Of a DNA stretch of 64,000 nt, positions 42,933-52,189 are shown piece after piece. A program made the translations under genes and the position numbers. A model generated the notes under the pieces. The model made no database searches. It was not told the DNA's origin and saw nothing but the letters and a program-made list of their open reading frames with translations. Every line of letters starts with the position of its first letter. Within the stretch, counting starts at the first letter, position 1. Source of the DNA: Rhizobium sp. JAB6 (GTDB lineage: Bacteria; Pseudomonadota; Alphaproteobacteria; Rhizobiales; Rhizobiaceae); the NCBI RefSeq assembly GCF_003024605.1, contig NZ_PYJQ01000005.1:124001-188000 (forward strand), read 5' to 3'.

Positions 42933-43271
42933 TTAAAGTCTTGTCCAGGTCTGTGACTTGCAGAATACCTTCAGCACGCAGCCCTTCATCCTCACGCTAT
43001 TGCCGCTCACGGTGCCGGAGCCGCTATAGGTCTTGTCTTCGGAAGGATCTGTCAGCTCACCTGTATAGCTGCCGCCCTTGCCCTGCATTTTGCCGATCTG
43101 CTTGCCGGCATATTTTCCGGTTTTCAGCGTTACGCAGTAGCTGTCCGCACAAGGTGTGATGGCGGCGGTATCGCCCTCGACGGTTTTCCAGTTGCCGACG
43201 ATCGGCTCTTCGGCAAAGGCCGCACTCGCGCTCAATAGCAGCGCGGCGGCAAGAATGGCGGCACGGATCAT
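42933..43271 (-). CDS. DUF2147 family exported protein
   Basis: 112 aa. Signal peptide MIRAAILAAALLLSASAAFA, then EEPIVGNWKTVEGDTAAI and KQIGKMQGKGGSYTGELTDP, YSGSGTVSGNSVRMKGCVLK. This is the DUF2147 fold: short periplasmic beta-barrel-like proteins of unknown role. Four cysteines (CADSYC and CVLKVFC) could pair in the periplasm. GGGGGAG precedes the ATG at 43271; the open frame further upstream lacks support. Confidence 0.82.
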   Translation of the reverse strand: MIRAAILAAALLLSASAAFAEEPIVGNWKTVEGDTAAITPCADSYCVTLKTGKYAGKQIGKMQGKGGSYTGELTDPSEDKTYSGSGTVSGNSVRMKGCVLKVFCKSQTWTRL

Positions 43272-43734
43272 GATGTTGTTTCTCCCCCGGACGTCGCCCG
43301 GCTCGGCAGCCGGGATTGTGGCCAAGATTATCTGACGCGAACGTAAAGGTAAACATGGTTTTTGGAGCGCAAATAGTCTGCGTCGCATCCACAAGCCTTG
43401 TCGAAACACTTCATCCAGCCAGACCGCGTTCTTTTTGTGGTGAACGAAGGGTTTAAATCCAAATCCTAACAGAAGATTAAACTCGCTCGAAAATCCTTAA
43501 TTCGCAAGGGAAGCCATGTTTAACAAAATCCCAAGTTTACCAAGCATTTGCACTTTGTTTGCATCAAATTAAGCATGCATTTTAGGCGTTTTTTGAAAGC
43601 CGCCTGCGATAGTGAAGCCATCAAACGAGCGGGGCAAACTCGCCGGCCGGAGGAACCGGAAAGCCGCGAACGACGGCAAGGTTCGGACGGAAAACAGGGC
43701 AGATACGAACGGAAGTCAAACAGGGATAATAGCA
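43272..43734. other. 463-bp noncoding gap
   Basis: No gene is supported here. It contains the divergent promoters of the DUF2147 and Sel1-like genes. The middle is AT-rich (runs of TTTAAC, AAATCC). A weak in-frame GTG at 43612 could extend the next gene, but no Shine-Dalgarno supports it. No repeat family is recognised. Confidence 0.45.
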
Positions 43735-43998
43735 ATGGCACGCTTCGAAACGACGATGTCTGGAAATGCCATGATGGGTGGTAACAGCGCCGATGCCCTT
43801 TGCGAACTCGGCGTGAACTACGCGACCGGCAGGGGCTGCAATGCAGACCTCGTTGCCGCCCACAAATGGTTGAATATCGCCGCCATCCGTGGCAGCGAGC
43901 GCGCCGCCGAGCTTCGCGCCGACGTCGCCGCGACCTTGACCAAGATGCAGCTCGCAGCAGCGCTGCGCGCCGCCCGCGAATGGATGACCACGCACTGA
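43735..43998 (+). CDS. Short Sel1-repeat-like protein
   Basis: 87 aa. One clear Sel1/TPR-like repeat: ADALCELGVNYATGRGCNAD followed by LVAAHKWLNIAAIRGSERAA, then an amphipathic helix and a TMQLA-type tail. AGGGATAA lies upstream of the ATG at 43735. No signal peptide is seen. Sel1 repeats mediate protein-protein contacts; the partner is unknown. Similar short single-repeat proteins are common in Rhizobiaceae. Confidence 0.75.
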   Translation: MARFETTMSGNAMMGGNSADALCELGVNYATGRGCNADLVAAHKWLNIAAIRGSERAAELRADVAATLTKMQLAAALRAAREWMTTH

Positions 43999-44080
43999 GG
44001 CGGGCCGCAAGCAAGGCGATTTAATGAACTGATGAAAACCGCGACCAGCCGGAACAAGGCAGGCGCGGTTTCGTCGTTTT

Positions 44081-44150
44081 AAAGCAATGCCAGTAAAAGT
44101 GCGTAGCGGTTTTCCGTCCGGATTGCGTGAGAATATCGACGTAGAGTGCT
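44081..44150. repeat. Intergenic repeat (AGAGCAATTCC family), copy 2
   Basis: AAAGCAATGCCAGTAAAAGT, then GTAGCGGTTTTCCGTCCGGA and TTGCGTGAGAATATCGACGT. It follows the same order of blocks as the copy at 16113-16180, with a more diverged right end. It lies between the Sel1-like gene and the HisC-like gene (convergent). Confidence 0.7.
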
Positions 44151-44170
44151 TCCGTGAAATGCTCTACGCC

Positions 44171-45283
44171 CTAACCGATCGCCTTCAACACCTTGGGCAG
44201 CGCTTCGGCAAGCAGCTCCAGATCATGCCTAGGTCCGACACTGACGCGGATGCAGCGGTTGAGCGGGGCGACACCCGGCATGCGGATGAAGACGCCGTGC
44301 TGGATCAGCCCGTCGACGATCGCACGGGCATAGGTGCCGTCCCGACCGCAATCGATGGCGACGAAGTTGGTGGCGGAGGCAAGAGGTAGTAAGCCATTGT
44401 CGCGGGCGATCGTTCCGATCTCCTCGCGCGCGGCCCGGATCTTGCCGACCACCTCGGCGAGATAGGCCTGGTCCTTCAGCGCGGCGAGCGCCGCCACGGT
44501 CGCAAGCCTGTTCATGCCGAAATGGTTGCGGATCTTGTCAAAGGTCAACACCGTCTCCGGCGCGCCGATCACATAGCCGACGCGGGCACCGGCCAACCCA
44601 TAGGCCTTGGAGAAGGTGCGGGTGCGCAAGACATTCGGCAGGTCGATCAGGGCGGAGATATCCGGCAAGGAGTTGGCAGGCCCGGTTTCGCTATAGGCTT
44701 CGTCGAGGATCAACAGGCAGTTTTCCGGCAGCGCACGGGCAAAGGCGGCGATCCTGTCGGCGTCCCACCAGCTTCCCATGGGATTGTCGGGATTGGCGAA
44801 ATAGACGAGCGGCGCATTCTCGCGCTTCACCGCCTCGAGCAGCCCATCGAGATCCTCGCGATCGCCGACATAAGGCACGGTGACGAGGCGGCCGCCGAAG
44901 CCGGCAACATGGAAATTAAAGGTGGGATAACCACCAAGCGAGGTGACGACGGGCGTACCCGGCTCGATCACCATGCGGGCGATCAGGCCGAGCAGACTGT
45001 CGATGCCTTCGCCGACGGCGATATTGGCCGGCTGCACACCGAGATGCGCCGCCAGCGCCTGCTTCAGCTCGAAATTTTCCGGATCGTTGTACATCCAGAT
45101 ATCGCCGGCCCGCTCGCGCATGGCCGCAATGACGGAGGGCGCCGGCCCGAAACCGTTCTCGTTGGCACCGATGCGGGCTTTGACCGTCAGCCCACGCTGA
45201 CGCTCCAGCGCTTCGGGGCCGACGAAAGGAACGGTGGAGGGCAGGGCGCTGATCAGCGGCGTAAAGCGCGAAAAGGCAGACAT
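44171..45283 (-). CDS. Histidinol-phosphate aminotransferase-like PLP enzyme
   Basis: 370-aa class I/II aminotransferase. Motifs: GANENGFGPAPSVIAAM, LVYFANPDNPMGSWW (Asn-Pro), CLLILDEAYSETG (Asp-Tyr) and the PLP Lys in RTFSKAYGLAGARVGYVIG, with the C-terminal Arg in RCIRVSVGP. Sequence resembles HisC, but rhizobia carry a separate hisC elsewhere, so this may be a paralogue acting on another amino acid (e.g. aromatic). The start at 45283 gives MSAFSRFTPLISALPSTVPF. Transcribed alone. Confidence 0.88.
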   Translation of the reverse strand: MSAFSRFTPLISALPSTVPFVGPEALERQRGLTVKARIGANENGFGPAPSVIAAMRERAGDIWMYNDPENFELKQALAAHLGVQPANIAVGEGIDSLLGLIARMVIEPGTPVVTSLGGYPTFNFHVAGFGGRLVTVPYVGDREDLDGLLEAVKRENAPLVYFANPDNPMGSWWDADRIAAFARALPENCLLILDEAYSETGPANSLPDISALIDLPNVLRTRTFSKAYGLAGARVGYVIGAPETVLTFDKIRNHFGMNRLATVAALAALKDQAYLAEVVGKIRAAREEIGTIARDNGLLPLASATNFVAIDCGRDGTYARAIVDGLIQHGVFIRMPGVAPLNRCIRVSVGPRHDLELLAEALPKVLKAIG

Positions 45284-45458
45284 GCTGGCTTTGTTTCCCG
45301 AATTCGGTTGCTGAGTGGGGCAGAATAGGCGCTTGGCGGGTGGTTGCAAGAGCGGAAAGACGCGGCCTTCGGATCGCGTCGTCGCAATCACTGAAAATCC
45401 TTGTCAGTTGTCATTAAAGGGCGTCTCTGTCGTCGCGATGGCATCGATTCACGAGGTC

Positions 45459-45751
45459 ATGATGGATAAGCTCGCAATAGGGTTCCTTGCATCAAACAAT
45501 GGAACCTCATTTCGGACGATCAGCGAGACCATTCGAGCGAACATGATGAATGCTGCCGCCGTCGTGCTGATTGGTAACAGGGCTTCGTCCGCAGCGTTGG
45601 CCTATGCCGAACTGTGGCCACAACGACTGTTCAAATCCATCCTGACGATAACGTACTTTCGCTGGAACAACGTGTCATGGCTGCGGAACGCAGCCTTTTC
45701 ATCGATCTCATACGCCGCATATCAATGGGCAGACTGCGCCTGCCGTTATAG
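45459..45751 (+). pseudogene. Remnant of a purN-like formyltransferase gene
   Basis: The frame starting at 45459/45462 encodes DKLAIGFLASNNGTSFRTIS and VVLIGNRASSAALAYAE, which match the N-terminus of PurN-type glycinamide ribonucleotide formyltransferases. About 30 nt later, in another frame, the sequence reads VQIHPDDNVLSLEQRVMAAE and SLFIDLIRRI before a TAG at 45749; this matches the C-terminus of the same family. The central ~80-100 codons, including the catalytic HPALLP region, are missing. A large deletion with a frameshift near 45605-45640 best explains this. The rest of the 45284-45812 gap holds no gene. Confidence 0.65.
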
Positions 45752-45812
45752 AACGAGGCGTCCGAGATGGGCAGAATGCAGCCACCGACCGCGCTCCGAG
45801 GTCCCACTGGAT

Positions 45813-46211
45813 TTATACCGACTGCCTTCTGCCGCGCGCAGCCAGCGCCTCAACATTGCCGATCATGAAATCTGCGCGTACGACGCGGCGAAGCGTGTCC
45901 GGTTCGATCAGGTTGATAAAGCGCACATGGACACGATTGCCGATGCGGCTCGTTTCAGCGCAGGCGATACGATAGGCGAGGCCCAGAATGTTCAGATAGT
46001 AGTGGGTCGGCAGGCCGACAGTCGTGGCGACGGTAAAGCTCGCGCCGCCGCATGAGATGTCGGTAATCTCGGCGCTGCGCACCGAAATGCCGGTGAGACA
46101 GGGACGAACAGCCACGAGGCGCGCAGGCCTCTGAACGTAGAAACGTTCCCAGCTGCGTTCGTAGACTTCGGATTTGACTTTCGCCAGATGAGTTGCGCGA
46201 AGCATTGTCAT
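45813..46211 (-). CDS. PilZ-domain protein
   Basis: 132 aa. YVQRPARLVAVRP stands at the RxxxR position of PilZ and AEITDISCGGASFTVA is the D/NxSxxG box. The first motif is degenerate (RPARL), so c-di-GMP binding is uncertain. No other domain is attached. PilZ proteins of this size are common, often multicopy, in Rhizobiales. GGGAA lies near the start at 46211; the internal ATG at 46205 is the alternative. Confidence 0.85.
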   Translation of the reverse strand: MTMLRATHLAKVKSEVYERSWERFYVQRPARLVAVRPCLTGISVRSAEITDISCGGASFTVATTVGLPTHYYLNILGLAYRIACAETSRIGNRVHVRFINLIEPDTLRRVVRADFMIGNVEALAARGRRQSV

Positions 46212-46521
46212 TCCCTGTTGGAGAACAGACCGAATTCATCTCGGTTACCCTATGAACCTTGCACGGAGATTTTGCGGAACCGTCAATTCCATTGATAGAA
46301 TTTTAACGGGTTCGTCTTTCGTACCGATTTGGACGCATCTTGACAGGCGCATCGGCTTCGATCATACGAACGAGCGGTTCGAGGCGCCTGCCGCTCGCGG
46401 ATGAAAATCCAGGGTGAAGTCCTCGCTGTTTTGGGTCACGGCCATTCACGGCATGCTGACTGACGGTAATGCGAGCTCCGTTTCACAGTCGTAAGTGCGT
46501 GCCTTAGCAAAGGCTGATCCT
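46212..46521. other. 310-bp noncoding gap
   Basis: No gene, repeat or convincing hairpin is seen. It should contain the promoters of the divergent PilZ and glyoxalase-related genes. GGTTACC near 46241 and AATTTTAACGGG near 46299 are the only AT-rich patches. Confidence 0.4.
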
Positions 46522-46956
46522 ATGACGACGTATCCGTCCATAGATGAATTGAAGGCTCAGGCCCGGCGTCTGCGCCAGGCCATGGCCGAGCGCGGCGATG
46601 ACATGAGCCACTCGACGGCGCTGGAACTCATCGCCAAGCAGCATGGGCTGCGTGATTGGAACACGCTGTCGGCGCTGGCGGCAAAACCGAATGCCGGGCC
46701 GGACGCGCCCTTCGATGTCGGCGCCGCCGTTCGCGGCCGCTATCTGAACAAGCCGTTCACCGGCAAGGTTCTGGCGATGTCGGCGAACTCAGGCGGGCTC
46801 TACCGGATCACCATTCACTTTGACGAGCCGGTCGATGTGGTGGAGTTCGAGAGCTTCTCGGCATTTCGCCAGCGCATCAACGCCCAGATCGATGCCGACG
46901 GCATTTCGCCGCGCAGGACATCGAACGGCGTACCGCATCTGGTTCTCGACATCTGA
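46522..46956 (+). CDS. Glyoxalase-superfamily-associated (Glyoxalase_8-like) protein
   Basis: 144 aa. N-terminal helical segment SIDELKAQARRLRQAMAERG followed by HSTALELIAKQHGLRDWNTL, the pattern of a domain found alone or next to glyoxalase-fold proteins in Rhizobiales. A beta-rich C-terminal part (GRYLNKPFTGKVLAMSANSG, ITIHFDEPVDVVEF) follows. AAAGG precedes the ATG at 46522. Catalytic residues cannot be assigned; function unknown. A MATE exporter gene follows after 65 bp in the same direction. Confidence 0.75.
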   Translation: MTTYPSIDELKAQARRLRQAMAERGDDMSHSTALELIAKQHGLRDWNTLSALAAKPNAGPDAPFDVGAAVRGRYLNKPFTGKVLAMSANSGGLYRITIHFDEPVDVVEFESFSAFRQRINAQIDADGISPRRTSNGVPHLVLDI

Positions 46957-47021
46957 TTTCATCCTTCATCGTCAGACCGCCATCTTCGCCGCTCGCGGGA
47001 GGGCCCCGTCCGGATATCACC

Positions 47022-48389
47022 ATGACGTACACACTCGAAAACAACATGTTTCTCACCGGCTGGCTGCCTGGCGTGTTTGCCAGGACAGCCGCACCGATCA
47101 TCGTCATCACGACAGTCAGCGGCCTCTTTGCCGTGGTCGACGCCTATTTTCTCGGTGCCTATGTCGGCGCCGATGCGCTCTCCGCCGTCAGCCTCATCTT
47201 TCCCGCGCTCATGCTACTGATCGCGCTGCAGACGCTGGTTTCCAACGGCATGGCGAGCATTCTCGCCCGTCGCCTCGGCGCCGGAAATCGCGATGGCGCA
47301 AGATCGGTATTCACCGGCGGCCATACGCTGGCACTCGCCGTCGTGGTCGCAATCAACCTCATCTACTGGCTCGCAGGACGGCAGTTCATTGCCGTGGCTG
47401 CGGCAGGAAATGTCGAGGTCGCTCGCAACGCCGAGGCCTTCATGGGCGTCATGGTCGCCTTCGCGCCGATCAGCTTCTTCCTAGCGCTGCATCTCGATGG
47501 GCTGCGCTGCGAAGGAAAGCTCGGCTTCATGACGCTGGTGACGCTCGCCTCGACGCTGCTCAATATCCTGGCGAACTGGCTATTGATGGCCATTGCACAT
47601 TGGGGCGTGGTCGGCTCCGCCGGCGGCTCGGTCCTGGCGCAATTCATCTGCCTGATGATCGTCATCAGCTATCGCCTACGCCGCCCTGGCGGTCTTTGGG
47701 TCGACATGGCGCTGCATGTTCGCGAGTGGCGCGGCATCTTTGCCTTTGGTGCGCCGATGAGCCTTGGCTTCATCGGCATTTCGCTAAGCTCGGCGGCGAT
47801 CCTCTTTAACGTGTCGATCTGGCATGAAGGGGATTATGTCGCGACCGTCGGCGCCTACGGCATCGTTACGCGGGTGATGACCTTTGCCTATCTGCCGCTT
47901 CTCGGCTTGAGCATCGCGCTCCAGACCATTTCGGGTCACAATCACGGCGCCGCTCTGCCGGCGCGCGTCGGCCATGGCGTCGTCATCGCAATGACCTCAG
48001 CCCTGGTCTACTGCGCTGCCGTCGAACTGATTGTCGAGCTTTCGGCGGGGCATCTAGGATCGATCTTCGTGGCCGATCCTCTGATCGTCGCGGAAGTCGG
48101 CCGCATCCTGCCCTGGACGATCGGCGCCTATTTCCTCTTCGGCCAGGCGATCATCCTGTCGTCCTATTTCCAATCGATCGGCGATGCGAAACGCGGCGCG
48201 ATCTTTGGCCTGTCGCGCTCCTATCTGTTCACCTTGCCGCTGACATTCCTCCTGCCGCTCGTCTTCGGCGAACGCGGGATCTGGATGACACCGATTTTCG
48301 CTGAGTTGGGGATGATCCTGCTCACCTGGCTGGTGCTGTCGCGCAATGCCAGGGATCGGAAATGGCGCTACGGTTTGTTGCCGGCATGA
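47022..48389 (+). CDS. MATE family efflux transporter
   Basis: 455 aa with 12 predicted helices. The family patterns are TVSGLFAVVDAYFLGAYVGA (loop after TM1), LIFPALMLLIALQTLVSNGM and a mirrored second half (FGAPMSLGFIGISLSSAAI). Na+/H+-coupled export of cationic or other small compounds. No good Shine-Dalgarno is seen before the ATG at 47022. A strong bidirectional terminator follows the stop. Confidence 0.92.
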   Translation: MTYTLENNMFLTGWLPGVFARTAAPIIVITTVSGLFAVVDAYFLGAYVGADALSAVSLIFPALMLLIALQTLVSNGMASILARRLGAGNRDGARSVFTGGHTLALAVVVAINLIYWLAGRQFIAVAAAGNVEVARNAEAFMGVMVAFAPISFFLALHLDGLRCEGKLGFMTLVTLASTLLNILANWLLMAIAHWGVVGSAGGSVLAQFICLMIVISYRLRRPGGLWVDMALHVREWRGIFAFGAPMSLGFIGISLSSAAILFNVSIWHEGDYVATVGAYGIVTRVMTFAYLPLLGLSIALQTISGHNHGAALPARVGHGVVIAMTSALVYCAAVELIVELSAGHLGSIFVADPLIVAEVGRILPWTIGAYFLFGQAIILSSYFQSIGDAKRGAIFGLSRSYLFTLPLTFLLPLVFGERGIWMTPIFAELGMILLTWLVLSRNARDRKWRYGLLPA

Positions 48390-48397
48390 GAATGGAA

Positions 48398-48426
48398 AAA
48401 GGCCACGCGTTCGGAGCGTGGCCTTT
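48398..48426. terminator. Bidirectional terminator between MATE and iolB
   Basis: Perfect 11-bp stem AAAGGCCACGC / GCGTGGCCTTT with a 7-nt loop, A-rich on the left and TTTCC on the right. It serves the convergent MATE and iol transcripts. Confidence 0.85.
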
Positions 48427-48453
48427 CCGTTATGAGCCGATATCAGGCATCAT

Positions 48454-49251
48454 TCAGGACTTGAGAAGCCATTCATGTTCCGCGGCATTGTGGAATTTCC
48501 AGATCCGCTTAGGCCCGGCCATGACATTCAAATAATAGAGATCGTAGCCATGGCAGGCGGCGCAGGGGTGATATCCCTTCGGCACCAGCGTCACATCGCC
48601 ATCCTCCAGCACCATGACCTCGTCGAGCGAGCGGTCGTCCGTATAGACACGCTGGAAGCCAAAACCCTGCGGCGGGTTGAGACGATGGTAATAGGTCTCC
48701 TCCAGGAAGCTCTCGTGCGGGAGATTGTCTTGATCGTGCTTGTGCGGCGGATAGGAGGAGGTATGTCCGCCCGGCGTAATCACTTCGACGACCAGCAGCG
48801 AATGCGCCGCTCCATCGTCTTCCGGCATGATGTTGTTGACGTAGCGGACATTGGTGCCCTTGCCGCGCGTCAGCGCCGGGTGCGTGCCCGGCGGAATGGC
48901 GCGGGCTTCATAGGAGCCGCCTCCCGGTGCCGAGCAGACGGCAAGTTCGAGATCCGTCTCGGCGGTCACCGCCCAGCTTGAGCCTGCTGGAATATAGAGC
49001 GCGTGGGGTGCGCCCTCGAAAGGACTCATGCGGCCGCCGAGCGAGCCGAAATCCTTTGTACCCGCCTTGGCGCTTCCCTTGCCACTGACCCAGACGAGGC
49101 AGACTTCCCGATCGCCGGTTTCAGCCGAAGCGGTTTCGCCCGGCTTCAGGTGATGGAGATCGAAACCGACATAGGTCCAGCCGGCATTTTCTGGCGTGAC
49201 ATGGGTGACACGGCCATGCGAGCCGCTAGGTTTGACCTTGAGATTGGGCAT
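48454..49251 (-). CDS. iolB: 5-deoxy-glucuronate isomerase
   Basis: 265 aa. Converts 5-deoxy-glucuronate to 2-deoxy-5-keto-gluconate in myo-inositol degradation. Bicupin fold with SYPPHKHDQDNLPHESFLEE (metal-binding His/Glu), YYHRLNPPQGFGFQRVYTDD and GYHPCAACHGYDLYYLNVMA. GGAGGAAACC precedes the ATG at 49251. It is the last gene of the iolRCDEB direction, 70 bp after iolE, and is followed by the bidirectional terminator. Confidence 0.96.
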   Translation of the reverse strand: MPNLKVKPSGSHGRVTHVTPENAGWTYVGFDLHHLKPGETASAETGDREVCLVWVSGKGSAKAGTKDFGSLGGRMSPFEGAPHALYIPAGSSWAVTAETDLELAVCSAPGGGSYEARAIPPGTHPALTRGKGTNVRYVNNIMPEDDGAAHSLLVVEVITPGGHTSSYPPHKHDQDNLPHESFLEETYYHRLNPPQGFGFQRVYTDDRSLDEVMVLEDGDVTLVPKGYHPCAACHGYDLYYLNVMAGPKRIWKFHNAAEHEWLLKS

Positions 49252-49321
49252 GGTTTCCTCCATTGCTTGGGAGTGTGCTCCTCGCCAACTTGTGACGCAG
49301 GAGAGAGGGGCTCATCCTCCG

Positions 49322-50239
49322 TTATCCCTTGGGAAAGCCTTCGGTTTCCACCGTGTAGCCTGCAGCCGTCATGACGCGCATCAGCTCGGCGTAACCGATC
49401 TTGGCCATCTTCTGCGGCGGCGCCTTGCGCGGGTCCTGCTCGGCTTCGACGACGAACCAGCCTTCATAGCCATAGTCGGCGAAACGCTGGACAATGGCGC
49501 CGAAGTCGAGCGAACCGTCGCCCGGCACCGTGAACGCGCCAAGCGCTACGGCATCGAGGAAGGACTGCCGGCTGCGATCCAGCCCGTCGACGACGGACTT
49601 CCGGATATCCTTGACGTGAACGTGGTTGATGCGGGCGTGGTGATTGTCGATGGCGCGCAGCACGTCGCCGCCGGCAAAGGCGAGATGGCCGGCATCGAGC
49701 AGCAGCGGAATGCCTTCGCCGGAGTTGCGCATGAAGGCGTCGAGTTCCGGCTCGGTTTCGACCACAGCCGCCATGTGATGATGGTAGGACAGCGGCATGC
49801 CCTGGTCGGCGCACCATTCGCCAAACTCGGTGACGCGGCGGGCATAGGCTTTCATCTCGTCATCCGAAAGACGCGGCTTGGTGGCGAGCGGCTTGGAGCG
49901 GTCGCCCTGGATGGAGCGGCCGACTTCGCCATAGACGATGCAAGGCGCATTGACGGCCTTGAACAGCTCGATCATCGGCGCGATGCGGTCCTTGTTGGCG
50001 GCAATCTCCTCATTGACCAGAGTGCCGGAAAACCAGCCGCCGCAGAGCGTCACGTCGGCGGCACGCAGGATCGGCAGCATCTCATCGGGGTTGCTGGGGA
50101 AGCGCCGGCCCTGTTCCATGCCGGTGAAGCCCGCACCGCGCGATTGGCGCAGGCATTCCTCGAGGGATACGTCGTCGCTAAGCTCAGGAAGATCGTCGTT
50201 CCACCAGGCGATGGGCGACATGCCGAGTTTGGCCTTCAT
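49322..50239 (-). CDS. iolE: Myo-inosose-2 dehydratase
   Basis: 305-aa TIM-barrel enzyme of the xylose-isomerase-like family. Dehydrates 2-keto-myo-inositol to the trihydroxycyclohexane dione. Begins MKAKLGMSPIAWWNDDLPEL, the standard IolE start; metal/substrate-site segments YHHHMAAVVETEPELDAFM, LLLDAGHLAFAGGD, INHVHVKDIRKSVVDG and GWFVVEAEQDPRKAPP are present. AAGGAG lies before the ATG at 50239. Same operon as iolD. Confidence 0.96.
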   Translation of the reverse strand: MKAKLGMSPIAWWNDDLPELSDDVSLEECLRQSRGAGFTGMEQGRRFPSNPDEMLPILRAADVTLCGGWFSGTLVNEEIAANKDRIAPMIELFKAVNAPCIVYGEVGRSIQGDRSKPLATKPRLSDDEMKAYARRVTEFGEWCADQGMPLSYHHHMAAVVETEPELDAFMRNSGEGIPLLLDAGHLAFAGGDVLRAIDNHHARINHVHVKDIRKSVVDGLDRSRQSFLDAVALGAFTVPGDGSLDFGAIVQRFADYGYEGWFVVEAEQDPRKAPPQKMAKIGYAELMRVMTAAGYTVETEGFPKG

Positions 50240-50303
50240 CGATAGTCTCCTTGAAAAGGCGAATGGAGGAGCCGAAAGCTCCTCCAGAAATGACGGAAAG
50301 GGA

Positions 50304-52154
50304 TCAGCCGATGCGCTGGGAGGCGCGGGCTTGTTCGTAGGCGACGCGGGCCTTGTTGACCTCGGCGCGAGGGCTGACCTCGGGAACGGCGACATCCCAC
50401 CAGTGGCCGCCTTCATTCGTCGTGATCAGCGGGTCGGTGTCGATGACGATGACCGAGCTGCGGTCGTTCTTCTTCGATGCTTCGATGGCCTGTTCCAACT
50501 CGGTGATAGACGAGACCTTGACTGCAATCGCGCCCATGCTGGCTGCATGCGCCCGGAAGTCGATTTCCGGCATGACCTCGTAGCGGGCATCCTTCAAGAG
50601 GTTGTTGAAGTTCGCGCCACCGGTCGCCATCTGCAGGCGGTTGATGCAGCCATAGCCGCGGTTGTCGAGCAGGACCACCGTGATCTTCAGGCCGAGCATG
50701 ACTGATGTCGCCAGTTCGGAATTCAGCATCATATAGGAGCCGTCGCCGACCATGACGACGACATCCTTCTCCGGCCGCGCCATCTTGACGCCAAGGCCGC
50801 CGGCAATCTCATAGCCCATACAGGAGAAGCCATATTCCATGTGGTAGCTGCCGGGTGCGGTCGCCGGCCAGAGCTTGTGCAGTTCGCCGGGCAGGCCGCC
50901 CGCTGCGCAAACGAGAATGCTGTCCTTGCCGCCGAGCGTACGCGTGACGGCACCGATGACCTGGGCGTCGGAGGGCAGGGCGACGTTCGTGGTTGCCATT
51001 GCCTTGGCGGCGGCTTCCATCCAGACCTTCTTTTCCTGCGTCGCCTTCTCGGCTAGCGATGCGGGTGCGCGCCAGCCCGTGAGGCCGGCGGAAAGCGCCT
51101 TCAGCCCTTCGCGCGCATCCGTCACCAGAGGGTGACTATTGTGCTTGAGAGCGTCATACGCCGCGATGTTGAGGCCGATCATGGCCAGCTTCTCGTTCTT
51201 GAACAGCGCCCAGGAGCCGGTGGTGAAGTCCTGGCAGCGGGTGCCGACGGCGATCACCAGATCCGCGTCTTCGGCAATGGCATTGGCCGCAGATGTGCCC
51301 GTCACGCCGACCGAGCCGAGCGCAAGGGGATGCGTCTCGTCAATGGCCGATTTGCCGGCCTGCGTGACGACGACGGGAATATCATGGGCTTCGGCGAAAG
51401 CAGCGAGTTCCTTTGTCGCCTGCGAATAAAGCACGCCGCCACCGGCGAGGATGACGGGTTTTTCCGAGCGGCGGATCAGCGAGATGGCGCTGGCGAGTTC
51501 GTCTGCATCCGGCTGCGGCCGGCGCTGCGTCCAGACGCGCTCCTCAAAAAAGCTTTCGGGATAATCGAAGGCTTCGGCCTGCACATCCTGGCAGAGCGAC
51601 AGCGTCACCGGGCCGCAATCGAGTGGATCGGTCAGCACCTGCATGGCGCGCTTCAGCGCCGATATGATCTGTTCCGGGCGGGTGATACGGTCGAAATAGC
51701 GCGAGACCGGGCGGAAGGCGTCGTTGGCGGAAACGGTGCCGTCGCCGAAATCCTCGATCTGTTGCAGTACCGGATCGGGGGCGCGGTTGGCGAAAACGTC
51801 GCCCGGCAGGAAGAGAACCGGAATACGGTTGACATGCGCAACGCCGGCGGCCGTGACCATGTTGAGCGCGCCGGGACCGATGGAGGTCGTGCAGGCCATG
51901 AAACGCTGGCGGAAGCTCGCCTTAGCATAGGCGATGGCGGCGTGGGCCATGCCCTGCTCGTTATGGGCACGGAAGGTCGGCAGCTCCTCGCGCACCTGAT
52001 AGAGCGCCTCGCCGATGCCGGCGACGTTGCCGTGACCGAAGATCGCCCAGACGCCGCCGAAGATGGGCTGCTTCCGCCCGTCAATGATTGTCATCTGCTT
52101 CTTGAGGAAATGCGCGACAGCCTGTGCCATCGTCAATCGGATCGTCTTGCCCAT
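50304..52154 (-). CDS. iolD: 3D-(3,5/4)-trihydroxycyclohexane-1,2-dione hydrolase
   Basis: 616-aa thiamine diphosphate enzyme that opens the inositol ring product to 5-deoxy-glucuronate. Acetolactate-synthase-like architecture: N-terminal Pyr domain (FGHGNVAGIGEALYQ, AHNEQGMAHAAIAYAKA), central domain and C-terminal PP domain with MVGDGSYMMLNSELATSV and LLDNRGYGCIN (ThDP motif). GGGAGG precedes the ATG at 52154. An intergenic repeat copy separates it from iolC. Confidence 0.96.
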   Translation of the reverse strand: MGKTIRLTMAQAVAHFLKKQMTIIDGRKQPIFGGVWAIFGHGNVAGIGEALYQVREELPTFRAHNEQGMAHAAIAYAKASFRQRFMACTTSIGPGALNMVTAAGVAHVNRIPVLFLPGDVFANRAPDPVLQQIEDFGDGTVSANDAFRPVSRYFDRITRPEQIISALKRAMQVLTDPLDCGPVTLSLCQDVQAEAFDYPESFFEERVWTQRRPQPDADELASAISLIRRSEKPVILAGGGVLYSQATKELAAFAEAHDIPVVVTQAGKSAIDETHPLALGSVGVTGTSAANAIAEDADLVIAVGTRCQDFTTGSWALFKNEKLAMIGLNIAAYDALKHNSHPLVTDAREGLKALSAGLTGWRAPASLAEKATQEKKVWMEAAAKAMATTNVALPSDAQVIGAVTRTLGGKDSILVCAAGGLPGELHKLWPATAPGSYHMEYGFSCMGYEIAGGLGVKMARPEKDVVVMVGDGSYMMLNSELATSVMLGLKITVVLLDNRGYGCINRLQMATGGANFNNLLKDARYEVMPEIDFRAHAASMGAIAVKVSSITELEQAIEASKKNDRSSVIVIDTDPLITTNEGGHWWDVAVPEVSPRAEVNKARVAYEQARASQRIG

Positions 52155-52189
52155 CGGGCGCCTCCCAAATGCCATATCTCATTGTTCAA

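Noticed and set aside
45315..46055. 246-aa plus-strand frame
   Set aside because: It joins the purN-like N-terminal remnant to an antisense read of the PilZ gene. The only family signal is the remnant itself.
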